A DNA stretch of 64,000 bases from Anadara kagoshimensis (GCA_021292105.1 CM037867.1:38104771-38168770); one strand, 5' to 3'; counted from the stretch's first letter, positions 49,075-60,256 are shown. The notes: generated from the letters alone by a model not told the origin. Translations and numbers: made by a program.

Positions 49075-49325
49075 TATAGGTGAAGTGGCATACTGCATGG
49101 CAGTAGGAGGATACCTGGCTTATGAGTTTCAACACAGACAAGTGTGACATATTGAGTTTTACCAATACAGAAACCGCATATATCCACACATGTCATTCAA
49201 GGAGTTCCCTTATCCTCTGTGAAGACAAAAAAGTACATGGGACTCAACATGAGTGCCAACCTCACCTGGACACCCCATATGGACAATGTAACACCCCTCC
49301 CCTTGACACCATTTAGGCAGCTACG
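49075..49325 (+). pseudogene. LINE reverse transcriptase C-terminal fragment
   Basis: Reads WLMSFNTDKCDILSFTNTET in one frame, then after a frameshift LGLNMSANLTWTPHMDNV. These match the FNxxKC and YLGxxxSxxLxWxxHI segments near the end of jockey/CR1-like reverse transcriptases. Frames are broken. A related inverted scrap is at about 50495-50525, and a CTAACCTGGACACTCCATGT match lies in E copy 1. Confidence 0.7.
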
Positions 49326-49350
49326 TGTATGGTGGGGGTGAATAAGCAGA

Positions 49351-50399
49351 TTTTTAGCTCACCTGAGTTCAAGTAAGCTATTGTGACCAGTCTTTGTCCG
49401 TCGTGTGTCATCCGTCGTTCAGCGTGGGTCAACATTTGCTTGTTAACACTCTAGAGGCCACAGTTTTTGTTATATCTTCATTAGACTTGTCCAAAATAAT
49501 GTCAAAAGGTAAAATACTTATTAAACCAACATGACCTTGCTTTGGCCATGAACATCGTTCTGGACAAATTATATGTCAGAAGTTTGGACAAAAAGATGGA
49601 CTCTAGAGTGTTAACAAGGTTTTTTTCTATGATTTGACTAAGTCACCTACTTATTGACCCAACATGGCCCATATACACACTTGACCATGCTTTGATTCAC
49701 AACATCGTTCTGGAGAAAATATATAAAGACATATGAACTCGTAGGTGTTAACAAGGTTTTTCGATGATTTGACCCAGTGACCCTCTTATTTATGCAACAT
49801 GACCCATTTACAATCTTTACCTTGCATTTGTCATGTACATTGTTTTGGACAAATTATATGAAGATTGGACAAAAAATATGGACTCCAAAGTGTTAACAAG
49901 GTCTTTCTTTGGATTGACCTTGTAACCTACTTATTGATCCAACATGACCAATATATGAACTGTGGTCATCAACATTGTTCTTGACAAATTATATGAAGAT
50001 TGGACCAAAAACTGGACTCTAGAGGGTTAACAAGGTTTCTATGATTAGACCTAGTGACCTACTTATTGACTCACCATGACCCATATACAATCCTGACCTT
50101 GCTTTTGTCATAAACATTGTTCTGTACACATTATATGAAGATTGGACAAAAATGGACTTTAAAGTGTTAACAAGCTTTTTCTATGATTTGACCCAGTGAC
50201 CGACTAATTGACCCAACATAACCCATATATGAACTTGACTAAGCTGATGGCATGAACATAGTTCTGGACATGTTTGATGAAGTTTTAACTAAATCTGTGG
50301 CATCTCTAGAGTGTTACAATGAAAAGTTGAAGAACGATGAACGATACAATGACTGATACAAAAGCTCACTTGAGCACTTTGTGCCCAGGTGAGCTAAAA
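49351..50399. mobile_element. inverted-repeat element with ~165-bp tandem core
   Basis: Ends TTTTTAGCTCACCTG (49351-49365) and CAGGTGAGCTAAAA (50386-50399) are inverted repeats. Between them lie five to six diverged tandem units. Each contains GTGTTAACAAGG, GATTTGACCCAGTGACC, ACCCAACATGACCCATATAC and GACAAATTATATGAAGATTG. No transposase is seen. The core looks like a small satellite trapped in a short DNA transposon. Confidence 0.8.
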
Positions 50400-50499
50400 G
50401 TGACAGTTTTCCAAATAATTAACCATTTAGATTTTCTGTTGTATATATGACCTTGACCTATGATCTTCATTTACATATCAAAATGACACATTGTCTACA

Positions 50500-51360
50500 T
50501 GGGGTGTCCAGGTTAGGATGGTACTCGTATCTACAGTACTTGCCTTTGAAAACTGACAAATGTTTAAACCGACCTGGTGACGTCTTAATATAAGTGAAAT
50601 ATTCTGGACTAGGAAAAACTCATTCCATCAATATATTAAGTTGTGGGGGATTGTGCTCAATAGATTACTAGGAAGCTCAATGGCAAAGCATTCTGTTGGT
50701 ATGGGAAGATTCCAGGTTCAAATTATATGTTTTCCAAGTGCATTTGTGTCAGAGTCTTTTTTTTGTATTAACCACTAAGCAATCATTACCCCAGTAAGGT
50801 CAAGTCCTAGTGTGAGAAAGTTTGTTGGTTTACTTTCCAAAGGTCTGTAGTTTTCTCTTGGCACTCCAGCTTCCTCCATCATTCACGATATAATTGCCTT
50901 GATATAAGTAAAAATGCTCTTGACTTAAGTAAATAAAACAGTTATATTATGCTGGCATGTATCTAGACAATCAGTTCTGGAATGGTGGTATGGCTTTAAA
51001 TAGTTTTACACCCAAGTCAAGATTCTTTCAATTATATTGAGATGATCAGTTCTGAGATGATGGGAGTCTAGAAATGATGTTTTACTTCCCAGACAAGATT
51101 TTTTCACTTATACCAAGAGTTGGTGAAGTTGAGTATTGATGCTTCATTACCGTTAAGATTCCAATAACTTATCTTAATGAGTTGAAGTAATGCTGTTTCA
51201 TATTTTATTACTTCGAAGTCAAGATTCTTCAAGATCCTGTTTTAGGCTGTCAAATTGCTGACATCCAAACCAGCTGTTTATATATAGGTGGATTGAGTTG
51301 ATGAGCCATCAAAACTGCAACAGAAAATTAAAACGGACCACAAAGCAACACATTCTTTTG
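50500..51360 (-). repeat. dispersed repeat E, inverted copy
   Basis: Reverse of E. CAGCTGTTTATATATAGGTG (51270) and GACCACAAAGCAACACATTC (51336) correspond to the start of copies 1 and 2. Confidence 0.75.
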
Positions 51361-51859
51361 CAGGATAAAAAGATTTAAATATTAAATAAAAAATTATTTG
51401 ATTAAATTATAAATAAGATTCATAAAGAATTAAAAATTTAAAAATTCATTACAGCGAACAAAAGCATAACACGATTTCTAGGTTTCCACACATTTAAAAT
51501 AATTAGTAGCCAAATTTCCAAAATTTGAGAAATTATAGTCCCTTTTAAAGAATTTTTCCACAAATTTGCTAAAATAGGTTACTTTTTGAAAGAATTTCTC
51601 AGAAAGTAGTAGCCAACGGCGATTTTGGCTACCAGGAATGGAATCATAGGATTTACAGAAAAGTTTATAATGATTGTATTTCAAAATGAGTGGAATAAAC
51701 TAATGCTGTTTAAGACCCCACTCAAGATTCCTTTTTTAAATGCAGTCAGTTAATAGGGTGGTGGAGGAAACCAGAGTACCCGAAAAACCCTAGATTTTAG
51801 CTAGTGAGCTGATACTTCCGACTTTTTCTTGTTCAAGGATCCTTGACGACAAAGTTTTC

Positions 51860-52010
51860 TAAAGCACATGCTTACTTAGTTGGAAGTTAATGTGTCTAGC
51901 CCGACTTGTCAGTTCCAAAGTTTTTACTTTGCTTTTGGATTGTGATTCAGACATGGATTGGTATGTTTGTTTTTGTTTGATATCAGTGTCTCTCACTACT
52001 TGGTATGTTA
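51860..52010 (+). mobile_element. R element right-end fragment
   Basis: TTGTCAGTTCCAAAGTTTTT near 51906 and GGATTGTGATTCAGACATGG near 51936: an intact right end of R without a (TC)n or B insertion. Confidence 0.7.
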
Positions 52011-52729
52011 GAATCCTACTTCAGAAGAAGAAGAAGCTAGAAGTTTGTATTTTCTGAGTGAGATGGACATTGTTCAGTAGGCAAGCTGATAAAATGTTTT
52101 TGGAATCAGCAGCACAGGCCCATCAAGAATACACCATCTTAAGACTAGAAAACAAGAGAAAAACATGTTTGACTATAGATTGCGTAATACTGGCTTGGGA
52201 TACAATGACTGAATTTCACCTGGGGATTGCAGATTATTTGAATTATTGTCCTCAAAAATACAATTACGTAGTTGCTCATTAATTCATCTATAATAGCAAT
52301 TTTCATAAACATAATTTGTGGAATGAAAACATATCATATTTTACACATTCTGACTAAATATTGACCTAATAGCCCCTGTAAATCGTGAGAAATAACGGCC
52401 TCGTAGTGTCGTGTACAGGCGGTCGGAGGAGGTCGGTAAATACCGCGACCGGAAATCGGTTTTTAATTATTGAATTATATTTGAAAAATCACCCAGGAGA
52501 AATATTATGATGAACGCATGTTTTGAATTACATTACACCATGGCTCAATTTGGTTACGGGCCGACTTTGATATGGGCCATATTGTCTTAAACCGATATGG
52601 AATCGCACGTGTCATGGACAAACTCCCCCTCCTTCTAATTCCTTGATCTGCCTATGAGTTTGTCGTCGATTTCGAATCGTAATCAGCATAGTACAATTTT
52701 TGCATGTTTGACCCCAAAATTAAGTATGA

Positions 52730-52940
52730 TACCGATTTTTCCCAAAAAATCCACCAAGTAAGATAGCTAGATCGCATTAGACTCCATGACCACAGAAATG
52801 TTTAGCAAAATCTATCGAGTAGTTTTCAAGGTCCCCAAGATGCTGATATATGCTGCTAAAAAGGAGAAAGTTGTCGCCTTTATCATTTCACATCCAGAGA
52901 ATGTTCTGAACGAATTCGGAACTAATCCTCTAGATTGTTC
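52730..52940 (-). repeat. inverted piece of repeat E, rearranged
   Basis: GGAGAAAGTTGTCGCCTTTA (52862) is the complement of 46005-46022, and neighbouring words pair with 45955-46170. In E copy 1 this piece directly follows the part found at 50500-51360, so the inverted copy is broken and reordered. Confidence 0.65.
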
Positions 52941-53189
52941 CATTCTTTAAATTCGATATCAAGAAATAAACAGATATTGTAATTAATAAAATAACAATTT
53001 GTTAATGAAATCGAATGAGGTCTTAATCCTGTAAAACAAACTTTTCCATTTAAGTACGAAACATTTTCATCTACTTCTAACATTTATAAAAATATCAATA
53101 AAAATCAAACTCTGTAACATGTTACCTTATAGAACAATTCTAAAATTTTATGAACTCATAGTCATCAAAACTGAACTATTAAATGGGAC

Positions 53190-53537
53190 ACAAACTTACC
53201 AATACATATCCATTAAATAGTTGCAAAATCAAAGTAAAAACATTGACACTTAATCATCACTTGTTGACTAAGGGACATTGCAAGTCTAGACCTATCAAGG
53301 CAATCAAAAGATTTAATGGCCCTCATTAGAGTATTGTTGATAAGTCTCATGTCCCTGTATTTAAGAATGCCATGAAAATGTTTAACGTCTGAGGGTTCTA
53401 TGTTCCTTTCACCCAATTTTGATTATACACGTTACGAGTGTAGCAGGCTAAACAAGCGTTGCTTAACGTTCGGGTGCACCCGACCTCATTTATCTGATTG
53501 AGGTTAACGTGTCAACAGTTTTCAGTTTCAAAGTTTT

Positions 53538-53540
<3 letters not shown>
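53190..53540 (+). mobile_element. R element copy leading into (TC)n
   Basis: Left end ACTTACCAATACATATCC through AAATCAAAGTAAAAACATTG near 53226, which is the inverted counterpart of the right-end words. The R body follows to TTTTTACCTCTC and a (TC)n tract (53541-53590). A type A segment comes next, in place of a B segment. Confidence 0.8.
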
Positions 53541-53593
<53 letters not shown>

Positions 53594-53798
53594 CATTTGT
53601 ACTTTCCTAATAAATATATTAACAAAAAAAAGATAAATACCGCTGAATCTTATTAAATAAAATTATCTTAAACAGCAACATAAGTTTTCGATCGTGAATA
53701 ATTTCATATGCGTGTTTTGATATAAACTGGTCATGTAAATTCTTATTGATTTTATTTTTTATTGATAAAAAACGTAGATAAGAAACATATTAACTTAC

Positions 53799-53819
53799 TT
53801 CTTCTTGGTTTCCCGACAA
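53799..53819 (-). CDS. candidate micro-exon A2 (21 nt)
   Basis: Acceptor TTTTTTTTGTAG, donor GTAAGT. Phase 1 reads VGKPRR. The body is close to A4 at 54774-54800, which has six more bases. Flanks follow the A type: CGTAGATAAGAAACATATTA on the donor side and ATAAGACCATCATTTTATAG on the acceptor side. Nothing but splice signals, phase and family resemblance supports it. Confidence 0.55.
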
Positions 53820-54095
53820 CTACAAAAAAAATAAGACCATCATTTTATAGTCTTCATTTAAAATGTTTCGAGATCTCTCTCTCTCTCTCTCTCTCTCATC
53901 TGTAGTTTCGTAATAAAATATATTAACAAAAAGCAGATAAATAACACTTATACTTAAGTAAAAAGACCTTAAACAACAACAAAAGTTTTCAATCGTGAAT
54001 TGCACATGCGTATTTTGTTATAAACTTGTCACATAAAAACTTATTGATTTTATTGTTTATTGATAAAAACGTAGATAAGAAACAAATCAACTTAC

Positions 54096-54116
54096 TTATA
54101 AACGTTTGATTCCAAT
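54096..54116 (-). CDS. candidate micro-exon A3 (21 nt)
   Basis: Acceptor CTTATTTTTAAG, donor GTAAGT. Phase 1 reads WNQTFI; phase 0 runs into a stop. The body belongs to a second A subgroup with 55080-55100 and 36004-36024. The acceptor AAG is less common than TAG or CAG. Confidence 0.48.
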   Translation of the reverse strand: MGIKRL

Positions 54117-54162
54117 CTTAAAAATAAGACCATCATTTTATAGTTTTCATTTAAAATGTTTC

Positions 54163-54214
<52 letters not shown>

Positions 54215-54330
54215 TCTCTCTCTCTCTCATTCAAAATAAAAATAATAATAAAAGGCCAATTTATAACGCTAATGTGTAGGTAAAAGCCTTTGAACAGCAA
54301 CAAAAGTAGTTAATAAACAAACCAATCTAC

Positions 54331-54348
54331 CACGTAATTCTTGTTTAT
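54331..54348 (-). CDS. candidate micro-exon B2 (18 nt)
   Basis: Acceptor TTATTAGTAG, donor GTAGAT. Phase 1 reads KQELR; the phase-2 reading has an immediate stop. The body is identical to 56699-56716, whose donor is destroyed, so this is the usable copy of the pair. Confidence 0.5.
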
Positions 54349-54512
54349 CTACTAATAATAAGATAATCATGAAATAGTTTTTGTATTAGGGAATGTGATT
54401 CGGACATTAATTTGCATATTGTATTTGAATATGCTACAATGACAATGTCTACTGTTTTCGAATGTCAGTATTATTCTTTGAATGATATACTAACAAAATC
54501 TCTCTCTTTCTC

Positions 54513-54564
<52 letters not shown>

Positions 54565-54773
54565 ACCCCATTTGTACTTTCATAATAAAAATATTAACAA
54601 AAGAAAGATAAATACCGCTGAATCTTATTAAATAAAATTATCTTAAACAGCAACATAAGTTTTCGATCGTGAATAATTTCATATGCGTATTTTGTTATAA
54701 ACTTGTCACATTAAAACTTATTGATGTTATTTTTTATTGATGAAAAACGTAGATAAGAAACATATTAACTTAC

Positions 54774-54800
54774 TTCCTCCAATCCTTGGTTTCCCGAAAG
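54774..54800 (-). CDS. candidate micro-exon A4 (27 nt)
   Basis: Acceptor TTTTTTTGTAG, donor GTAAGT. Phase 1 reads FGKPRIGG. Compared with A2 it has an in-frame 6-nt difference, and its second half resembles A5 at 60978-61001 (ATTGGA). It has one of the strongest splice-site pairs in the array. Confidence 0.58.
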
Positions 54801-54853
54801 CTACAAAAAAATAAGACCACCATTTTATAGTCTTCATTTAAAATGTTTCGATA

Positions 54854-54884
<31 letters not shown>

Positions 54885-55079
54885 TGTAAATTCGTAATAA
54901 AATAAATTAACAAAAAGCCGATAAATACCACTTATACTTAAGTAAAAAGACCTTAAACAACAACAAAAGTTTTCGATGGTGAATTGCACATGCGTATTTT
55001 GTTATAAACTTGTCACATAAAAACTTATTCATTTTATTTTTATTGATAAAAACGTAGATAAGAAACAAATCAACTGACG

Positions 55080-55100
55080 GTGAAACGCTTGATAATAATC
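55080..55100 (-). pseudogene. decayed micro-exon A (acceptor lost)
   Basis: Type A flanks on both sides, donor GTCAGT, 21-nt body open in phase 1 (YYQAFH), but TTG where the acceptor AG should be. Probably not spliced in. Confidence 0.35.
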
Positions 55101-55645
55101 AACAAAAATCAGCCCATCTTTATATAATCTTCATTTAAAATGTTTCGATATAAAGAAATGATCAGATATTGAAATCAGTAAAAAAATATTTTTGAAAATT
55201 CAAATCAAATTCAAATTCAAATTCTTTATTGTACAAATACGCCCACAAGGGAAAGTGTACAGTCTATACAATATGCAAAGGTATATAATATACATAAAGA
55301 TAGTATACAATATACAGAGACATAGGTTATAATATTATTAATATAATACAATACTCAATACAATTATGTAAGGAAAATATATGTCTACATTAAGGATTTC
55401 CTTAGCATAAAACAATTATAAATATATTGTGCAATAGAGGAGGCGTGTTTTGGGGGTGGGTTAAAGAGGATGTTAAACCATTCCTCTAAATTTAAACCAG
55501 AATAATCTGGAGAGAGTTGGCATAATTTGTTATTATTGATAATAATCAACAAAAATCAGCCCATCATTATATAATCTTCATTTAAAATGTTGCGATATAA
55601 AGAAATGATCAGATATTGCAATCAGTAAAAAAAATATTTTTGAAA
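55092..55645 (-). mobile_element. 5'-truncated LINE 3' end with ~107-bp flanking repeats
   Basis: On the minus strand the insertion (about 55199-55537) reads a reverse-transcriptase tail, LNLEEWFNILFNPP then SSIAQYIYNCFMLRKSL, and ends in AATAAAGAATTTG with TTTGAA repeats, the short terminal repeat of many LINEs. It is flanked by near-identical direct repeats: 55092-55198 and 55538-55645, both opening GATAATAATCAACAAAAATC. This could be a very long target duplication or a local tandem duplication. Confidence 0.7.
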
Positions 55646-55866
55646 TCGAATAAGGTCTTAATCATGCAAAACAATCATCTTAGATTAAATACGAAACATA
55701 TTCATCTACATCTAACATTTTGTAAAAATATCAATAAAATCTAACTTTGTAGCATGTTACTTTGTAAAACAATTCTGAAATCTCATGAATGCATGTTCAT
55801 CAAAACAAAACTATTAAGTCAGACAGTAAATCCTAAAACATTCTGAATGTCTAAAATACTCAAATA

Positions 55867-56211
55867 CAAACCTACCTATCCATATCCATATAACAGTAAC
55901 TGTTTCAAAATCAAAGTAAAAACATTGACACTACTCATCACTTGTTGAGCCAGGGATATTGCAAGCCTAGACCTATCAAGGAATTCAAAAGGTTTAATGG
56001 CCGTCATCAGAGTATTGTTGATAAGTCTGATGTCTCTGTTCCAGGATTGTAATGAATATGTCTCAGGGCTCTATGTTCCGTTCACCCAATTTTGATTATA
56101 AACGTTGCGTGTGTAGGAGGCTAAACAAGCGGTGCTTACCCTTCGGGAGCACCCGACCTCATTTATCTGATAGAGGTTAACGTGTTAACAGTTTTCAGTT
56201 TTAAAGTTTTT

Positions 56212-56215
<4 letters not shown>
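55867..56215 (+). mobile_element. R element copy leading into (TC)n
   Basis: Left end ACCTACCTATCCATATCC, body GCCGTCATCAGAGTATTGTT, and TTTTTACTTCTCTC running into a (TC)n tract (56213-56275) followed by a B segment. The R right end (GGATTGTGATTCGGACATTG) resumes at about 56463. Confidence 0.8.
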
Positions 56216-56277
<62 letters not shown>

Positions 56278-56376
56278 CAAAATAATAATAATAACAAATG
56301 GCCAATTTATAACGCTAATGTTTAGGTAAAAGACTTTGAACAGCAACAAAAGTAGATAAGAAACAAATCAACTTAC

Positions 56377-56424
56377 CACGATCAATAAGCTTACGGTATA
56401 AGTGTGATTTCGTTCCTCCTCCTC
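56377..56424 (-). CDS. candidate micro-exon B3 (48 nt, two in-frame donors)
   Basis: Acceptor CTTATTTTTAG, donor GTAAGT. Phase 1 reads GGGTKSHLYRKLIDR. An inner GTAAGC donor would give a 30-nt form (56395-56424) in the same phase. The last 18 nt resemble an ordinary B exon, so the 5' 30 nt look like an added extension rich in GGA codons. Both forms keep the frame, and phase 2 would hit a stop. Confidence 0.5.
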
Positions 56425-56698
56425 CTAAAAATAAGAAAATCATTAAATAGTTTTTTTAAATCGGGATTGTGATTCGGACATTGATTCGCTTATTGTATTT
56501 CAATATGCTACAATGACAATGTTTACTATTTTCGAATGTCAGTTATATTCTTTGAATGATGAACTAACAAAATCTCTCTCTCTCTCTCTAACACTCAATC
56601 AAAATAAAAATAATAATAAAAGGCCAATTTATAACGCTAATATTTAGGTAAAAGTCTTTGAACAGCAACAAAAGTAGATAATAAACAAACCAACCTTC

Positions 56699-56716
56699 CA
56701 CGTAATTCTTGTTTAT
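56699..56716 (-). pseudogene. decayed micro-exon B (donor lost)
   Basis: Body identical to B2, acceptor TTTTTACTAG present, but the donor is GAAGGT where GT should start. Otherwise a complete type B segment. Confidence 0.45.
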
Positions 56717-56882
56717 CTAGTAAAAATAAGATAATCATGAAATAGTTTTTGTAATCGGGATTGTGATTCGGACATTAATTTGCATATTGTATTTGAATAT
56801 GCTACAATGACAATGTCTACTGTTTTCGAATGTCAGTATTATTCTTTGAATGATAAACTAACAAAATCTCTCTCTTTCTCTT

Positions 56883-56926
<44 letters not shown>

Positions 56927-57017
56927 ATTCTAAAATAAAAAAGCCAATTTATAACGATGATATTTACGTAAAAGACTTTAAACAGCAACACAGTAGATAA
57001 GAAACAAATCAACTTAC

Positions 57018-57029
57018 CAAGTTTAATAA
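57018..57029 (-). CDS. candidate micro-exon B4 (12 nt)
   Basis: Acceptor TTTTTTGTAG, donor GTAAGT. Only four codons' worth: IKL between split codons in phase 1; the phase-2 reading has a stop. It is the shortest member and is clearly B type by its flanks (ATAAGATAATCATTTTATAG on the acceptor side). Confidence 0.48.
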
Positions 57030-57164
57030 CTACAAAAAATAAGATAATCATTTTATAGTTTTCTGGTATTGATTCGCATATTTGTTTTTGAATATGCTAC
57101 ATTGACAATGCCTACTGTTTTCGAATGTCAGTAATATTCTTTGAATGATGAACTTTCAGAATCT

Positions 57165-57376
57165 CTCTCTCGCTCTCTCTCTCACTCTCACTCATTCTCT
57201 CTCTCTTTCTCTCCCCCTCTCTGTGTCTCTCATCTCTAGTTTCTTAATAAAATAAATTAACAAAAAGCAAATAAATACCGCTTAACGTAAGTAAAAAAGC
57301 TTTAAACAAAAACATAAGTTTTCGATCGTGAATTTCATATGCGTATTTTGTTATAAACTGGTCACGTAAAAACTTA
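57165..57376. repeat. (TC)n and type A flank truncated by LINE
   Basis: TC-rich tract (57165-57230), then a type A flank (TTTCGATCGTGAATTTCATA) ending at GTCACGTAAAAACTTAT, where other A copies continue to the donor. The LINE starts here, so this unit has lost its exon. Confidence 0.8.
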
Positions 57377-59465
57377 TAAATAAAAAAAGTAATGGACCTA
57401 AAATTGATCCCTGGAGTACGCCAAATTTTACTGCTTTTTCCAAAGATAGATGCTTTGATATTGATACAGTTTGAAACCTATCTTGTAAATGTGATTTAAA
57501 CCACTGTAAAGCATAAACAGAAAAAAATGTTTTTCTTGAGTTTATACAAAAGAATTTTATGGTCAACCAGATCAAATGTTTTTGACAAATCGATAAATAT
57601 AACGCCAACATACTGCCCCTCATCAATAGCCATCGTCCATTCATCAACAATAATTGCTGATAATGTTGTTTGACAAGAATGTTTCTCTCCGAAACCAGTT
57701 TGTTGGTTAAAGAGTGCATTGTATTTACGTAAAAATAATATAAGGTACTTATAAATGCGACGTTCCAATATCCTGGACACTATTGGAATAATTGATATTG
57801 ACCTGTAATTATCCGAGCGGTCTTTATCACCCTTTTAATGTATTGGTATTATTTTGGCCATTTTAAAATAGGGACGGATATGTTAAATTAATAATACTAA
57901 GGTTAAATATTTATGTAAGTGGTTCAGCAATATGCTCTGCTGAATGCTTCAAAAAATGATCCTATATAGTCTAGACCAGTTGACTTCTTTATATCTAAAC
58001 TCAACAATTTTTTTTCAACAAAACTAGAATCAACAAGTGGTATTTCAAACGAAAACAAAACTACGCATGATTGAATCTGATTATGAGTAATTTATATCAT
58101 TTAAGTCAGAGTTTTCATCAAATGTAAAATTCTCATAAACGTTTGAAAAAAAGTCATTAAACATGTTGCCAACTTGAGCAGAATTTGTAACAAGATTGTC
58201 TGAACTATCTCTTAAATGAAAAAACTGAATTAGTATTAGATTTTCACCCATTGTCTTGTGTAAATGTTTTCTTAGAATTACCCTTATTATTTTCTATAGA
58301 TCGTGAGAAGTATTTTGATTGTATATTGCTTATCAAATATTTAGTATTATTACGCCAGTACCTATAGGCATTATCGCTGTTTTTCCTTGTAAAATAATCA
58401 CGGTTTTCATTGACTTGATAATTTCTTGATTCGTATATTCTGCTTGTTTTGTTCTTTTTACCCTTTTTCTAACTAAAGGTGCGTAAACATTTATAACATC
58501 CAGCATCGATTTGACAAAAATAGACAAAGAATATTCAACACTAGTATGGTTATAAACAATATAAAGGCAATTTATCTAACTGATTTTTAAAAAGATCCAA
58601 TCAAAGTTTTTCATGCATCTTTACATTATGTATGTATGATTATGTTTAAAATCTTTGGTGTTTTTACGCCTATGTGTAATGCATACTGGGTAATTGCATA
58701 CTGGTTAGTGATCATTATGGAATAAACAGGGACTTCAACATTTTTGATATTTTTCAGGTGTATTGGTATAATCATGATCTATTAATATACTAGAAGTTTT
58801 AGTAACACCAGTAGCTTTATTTACAATCTGAGTATGGCCAAATCAATTGACAAAATTTAACCACGATGTGCATCGATTTTTTGTAAAAGGTCAAAATTAA
58901 AATCCCCAATTAAAACAATTTCTTTGTTTTCTGTTTCTGCAAAAAGATACATTTCTTCAAAATTCTCTATCAAAGATACAGGACTTGATGGTGATCGATA
59001 AACATAACCAATTATAATTCTAACTAATTTACTTCTAACTCAATATGTTCTAGATCCTTTTTTCTTACGGACGTTAAACTAGAAGACACATGTATTACCA
59101 GTCTTTCACCTGCATAATTAAAAGGGAGTGTTTCTAAAAATTTCGAAACTTTGAGTATTTATTTCTTTCTCTAAAACACTACTATTGCAATAAGTTTCAC
59201 AAAACATATAATGTCTACATTACATTTATTTGCATTAACAAGATAATTGAGTTAATCAAGTTTTTGAGTAAATTTTAAATGTTAAGATGTAAAATATTTA
59301 AACCATTATCTTGAAAGCAAAATAGATTTGGCACTACCCTAGTATTTGTTTTAAAAAATGCAAAAGCGGTACACAAACACATTAGATGATAACAAAGTAT
59401 ATATTGTATAAATTGTTAAATTTCAAATAGGTTTAGACTAAGATCTAGGCTAGTTGTATTTTGAT
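57377..59465 (-). mobile_element. broken LINE (endonuclease and reverse transcriptase)
   Basis: On the minus strand, an endonuclease end reads IIIGYVYRSPSSPVS and EIVLIGDFNFDLL (about 59100-58860). A post-endonuclease region near 58500-58400 follows, with KRVKRTKQAEYTNQEI. The reverse transcriptase then reads LFNQQTGFGEKHSCQTTLSA, VGVIFIDLSKTFDLVDHKIL and FGVLQGSILGPLLFLF (57780-57400). It matches CR1/L2/jockey-type LINEs. Stops, frameshifts and loss of both ends, including the catalytic YxDD region, make it inactive. It sits inside the micro-exon array and interrupts a type A unit. Confidence 0.88.
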
Positions 59466-59530
59466 ACCAAAAATCTACAAAAAATCAGATCATCATTATA
59501 TAGTCTTCATTTGAAATGTTTCGATATCAA
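59466..59530 (-). repeat. type A segment remnant (acceptor side only)
   Basis: CTACAAAAAATCAGATCATC and TATATAGTCTTCATTTGAAA: the acceptor side of an A unit whose body and donor side were replaced by the LINE. Confidence 0.6.
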
Positions 59531-59774
59531 AAAAATGAATAGTTATTAAAATGAATAAAATAATGAGGTCTTTTTTCTGTAAAACAAACCTCTAAGTTTG
59601 AGTACTAAACATATCAATCTACTTCTGACATTTTGTAAAAATATCAATAAAATTCAAACTTTGTAGCATGTTACTTTGTAGAACAATTCTGAGATCCCAT
59701 GAATGCATGGTCATCAAAACTAAACTTTTAAGTCAGACAGTAAATCTAAAATCATTCTTAATGTCTAAAATACT

Positions 59775-60200
59775 CAAACACAAACCTACCAGTCCATATC
59801 TATGTAACAGTAACTGTTTCAAAATCAAAGCAAAAACATTGATACTTTATCATCACTTGTTGAACCAGGGATATTGCAAGCCTAAACCTATCAAGGCAAT
59901 CAAAAGCATTTATGGCCGTCGTAGTGTTGATAAGTCTGATGTATCTGTGTCCAGGATTGCCTGAATATATTTAACGTCTCAGGGTTCTGTGTTCCTTTCA
60001 CCAAATTTTAATTTTACACGTTGCAAGTGTAGCTAGCTAAACAGGAAGTACTTACCCTTCCTCAGCGCACGACCTCATTTATCTGTTTGAGGTTCACGTG
60101 TTAACAGTTTTTAGAGTTTGAAAGTTTTTACTTTGAATCTTTCTCTCTCTTGTGATTCGGACATTCATTCGTATATTTATTACTGAATATGCTACAATGA
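59775..60200 (+). mobile_element. R element copy, compact right end
   Basis: Left end ACCTACCAGTCCATATC (59787), body GCCTAAACCTATCAAGGCAA (59880), right end TTTTTACTTTGAATC, a very short TC tract, then TTGTGATTCGGACATTCATT (60150). This copy shows R without the B segment. Confidence 0.8.
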
Positions 60201-60256
60201 CATAGGCAACTGTTTTCGAATGTCGGTTATATTCTTTAAATGGTGAATTAACAAAA

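Noticed and set aside
59785-59808. 24-nt micro-exon-like stretch with AACAG and GTAGGT signals
   Set aside because: It lies in the left end of an R element, has a stop in phase 1, and the site is not kept in the other R copies.
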